Source: Bacteroidota bacterium (GTDB taxonomy: Bacteria > Bacteroidota > Bacteroidia > Cytophagales > Cyclobacteriaceae). From it: 7,769 bases of DNA. Under the pieces are notes generated by a model. The model worked only from the letters and a program-made list of their open reading frames with translations, had not been told where the DNA came from and did no database searches. A program made the translations under genes and the position numbers. Below, piece after piece: positions 6,965 through 7,769 of this stretch. The stretch's first letter is position 1; each line of letters begins with the position of its first letter. The stretch covers positions 1 to 7,769 of the forward strand of contig JAEZDW010000402.1 in the NCBI GenBank assembly GCA_023417955.1, written 5' to 3'.

Positions 6965-7497
6965 AATGCAATACGAAGATGCTCCAGGTGATGCGCAACG
7001 TGCCACGCCGTCATCGATACAGCCTGCTTTTGATTTAATGTGATCCTGCGAACAGGATGGTAATACGTAATGGCAAGCTGTCTTTCATCTAAGGATTTGA
7101 CCAGAAAGACCAGTCGCCTTGTGATACTTTCGATGATATCGAGAGAATCTTCAATCGGTGCATTCAGCCCGTCAGGCGTTTGGGTCCACGCATCCTGATT
7201 CACAAGCGTAATGGTTTTGTAATCAGGTTCGGTTAGTGCGCATTTCATTCGGAAGAAATGCAATACATGCATATCGGCAACGTGGTTGATCACTTGTTGT
7301 ACTGTCCAGCTTCCTTCCCGGTATGTTTTCTTTAAGTCGTCGTCGGTCAAGCCTGCAGCGATTGCGCGATATTGGGCAGGGGCATTGGCAACTGTCTCAA
7401 GGTATTGTTTTAGATCTTCCCGTGTGATGTTTTCTTTTGGTTTAAACGGACCAATCGGAAACTTCAATCGTTCGAGTTGTGCTTCGGCTGTGTTCAT
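6955..7497 (-). CDS. DinB/YfiT-like putative metal-dependent hydrolase
   Basis: With the ATG at 7495-7497 the product is 180 residues. An in-frame TTG three codons earlier (7504-7506) is possible but less likely. The sequence has the FPIGPF segment near the N-terminus that is typical of YfiT-like proteins, then SWTVQQVINHVADMH and near the C-terminus AWHVAHHLEHLR. Counted from the TTG-based frame, His75, His169 and His173 sit where the DinB four-helix fold carries its three-His metal site (as in Bacillus subtilis YfiT), so a metal-binding protein is likely. Members of this superfamily include thiol S-transferases (bacillithiol, mycothiol) and many uncharacterised enzymes; the substrate here cannot be told. 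It is a soluble cytoplasmic protein of normal length. It is transcribed alone from a promoter near 7527 and converges on the DUF3667 gene with 14 bp between stops. Confidence 0.9.
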   Translation of the reverse strand: MNTAEAQLERLKFPIGPFKPKENITREDLKQYLETVANAPAQYRAIAAGLTDDDLKKTYREGSWTVQQVINHVADMHVLHFFRMKCALTEPDYKTITLVNQDAWTQTPDGLNAPIEDSLDIIESITRRLVFLVKSLDERQLAITYYHPVRRITLNQKQAVSMTAWHVAHHLEHLRIALHS

Positions 7498-7526
7498 ATC
7501 TGACAATGTTTAAATCGCTTTACGAA

Positions 7527-7534
7527 CAAATGTA
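7527..7534 (-). promoter_or_regulatory. Bacteroidota-type -7 promoter element for the DinB-like gene
   Basis: On the minus strand TACATTTG is a perfect match to the TAnnTTTG consensus of the Bacteroidota primary sigma factor. It lies 29 bp upstream of the ATG at 7497 and just downstream of the intrinsic terminator, exactly where a promoter is expected. No clear -33 TTTG is found at the usual spacing; the nearest TTTG (7564-7567) leaves 29 bp, which is too far. Confidence 0.5.
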
Positions 7535-7566
7535 ATGCAATTCCGATTTACGCCGCACAGAAACAA

Positions 7567-7595
7567 AAAAAGAGGAAGATTACCTTCCTCTTTTT
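7567..7595. terminator. Bidirectional intrinsic terminator
   Basis: AAAAAGAGGAAG (7567-7578) and CTTCCTCTTTTT (7584-7595) pair perfectly over 12 bp with a 5-base loop. The outer A:T pairs give a T-tract on the plus strand (7591-7599, one interruption), and the A-run 7565-7571 gives a T-tract on the minus strand. It most plausibly ends the minus-strand gene that enters from the right, and it insulates the DinB-like promoter just beyond it. The TAA of that gene falls across the hairpin loop. Confidence 0.85.
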
Positions 7596-7768
7596 ATTTC
7601 TCGTGAGCGTCCGTTGTTTCCATTTTGATTTCCGGATGAACTCGTTGAACCGGATCGCGACTCGCGCTGCGTGGGGGCGGAACGGATTGTCTGCTGTCCG
7701 CGCACTTCCGGTTTTCTTGATATGTTGGCATCCCGATTCGCGGGCGCACTCCTGTTAACGGTTGTGGT
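7580..7768 (-). CDS. C-terminal end of an unidentified protein with a basic, low-complexity tail (5' end outside window)
   Basis: A minus-strand frame is open from the window edge for 62 codons and stops at TAA (7580-7582), inside the loop of the terminator. The visible tail is rich in Arg, Ser, Gly, Asn and Gln, with segments such as RSGSTSSSGNQNGNNGRS, and it ends EIKRGR. Such disordered basic tails occur at the ends of several Bacteroidota envelope and uncharacterised proteins, but no domain is visible, so no function is given. Support for it being a real gene is its position: the stop coincides with a strong terminator on the same strand, and other minus frames here close early (one has a stop within five codons of the edge). 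A plus-strand frame from an ATG near 7637 stops after about 40 codons and is not favoured. Confidence 0.6.
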   Translation of the reverse strand, partial: TTTVNRSAPANRDANISRKPEVRGQQTIRSAPTQRESRSGSTSSSGNQNGNNGRSREIKRGR

Positions 7769-7769
7769 T

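Noticed and set aside
7498..7506. TTG start giving a three-residue longer DinB-like protein
   Set aside because: The ATG at 7495-7497 is the better start and no ribosome binding site favours the TTG.
1..7769. CRISPR array, insertion sequence, phage or toxin-antitoxin content
   Set aside because: No regularly spaced repeats, terminal inverted repeats, transposase or integrase motifs were found on either strand.

Overview
The window looks like chromosomal DNA from a member of the Bacteroidota, probably a Cytophagales- or Chitinophagales-type environmental bacterium. The lineage is inferred from gene content and gene-start style; no marker gene is present. The evidence is a one-polypeptide hybrid two-component regulator ending in an AraC-type DNA-binding domain, a DUF3667 zinc-ribbon membrane protein, a lipoprotein with an IPT/TIG-like domain, start codons without Shine-Dalgarno sequences, and a perfect Bacteroidota-type -7 promoter element (TAnnTTTG) ahead of the DinB/YfiT-like gene.

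Layout. Positions 1-590 (+) hold the C-terminal part of a sensor histidine kinase that is cut by the window edge. It converges on a lipoprotein gene at 616-1701 (-). A 169-bp divergent intergenic region (1702-1870) separates that lipoprotein from a co-directional series on the + strand: a 979-residue TPR/histidine kinase/receiver/AraC hybrid regulator (1871-4810), a 92-residue three-helix membrane protein whose start overlaps the regulator stop in an ATGA (4807-5085), a zinc-less medium-chain oxidoreductase (5109-6071) and a DUF3667 membrane protein (6113-6940). The gaps (-4, 23 and 41 bp) fit a single operon, although internal promoters cannot be excluded. A DinB/YfiT-like gene (6955-7497, -) converges on the DUF3667 gene with 14 bp between stops. 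Right of it, a bidirectional intrinsic terminator (7567-7595) overlaps the end of another minus-strand reading frame that runs off the window (7580-7768).

How the genes may work together. The hybrid regulator carries a signal peptide, eight predicted periplasmic TPR units, one inner-membrane helix, a complete kinase and receiver with all catalytic residues, and its own DNA-binding output. It could therefore sense an envelope signal and switch transcription without a separate response regulator. The translationally coupled small membrane protein is the best candidate for an accessory partner. The divergent lipoprotein and the downstream genes are candidate targets. These functional links are inferences from position only. 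No mobile element, CRISPR array, tRNA or rRNA was seen, and no intergenic stretch exceeds 170 bp.
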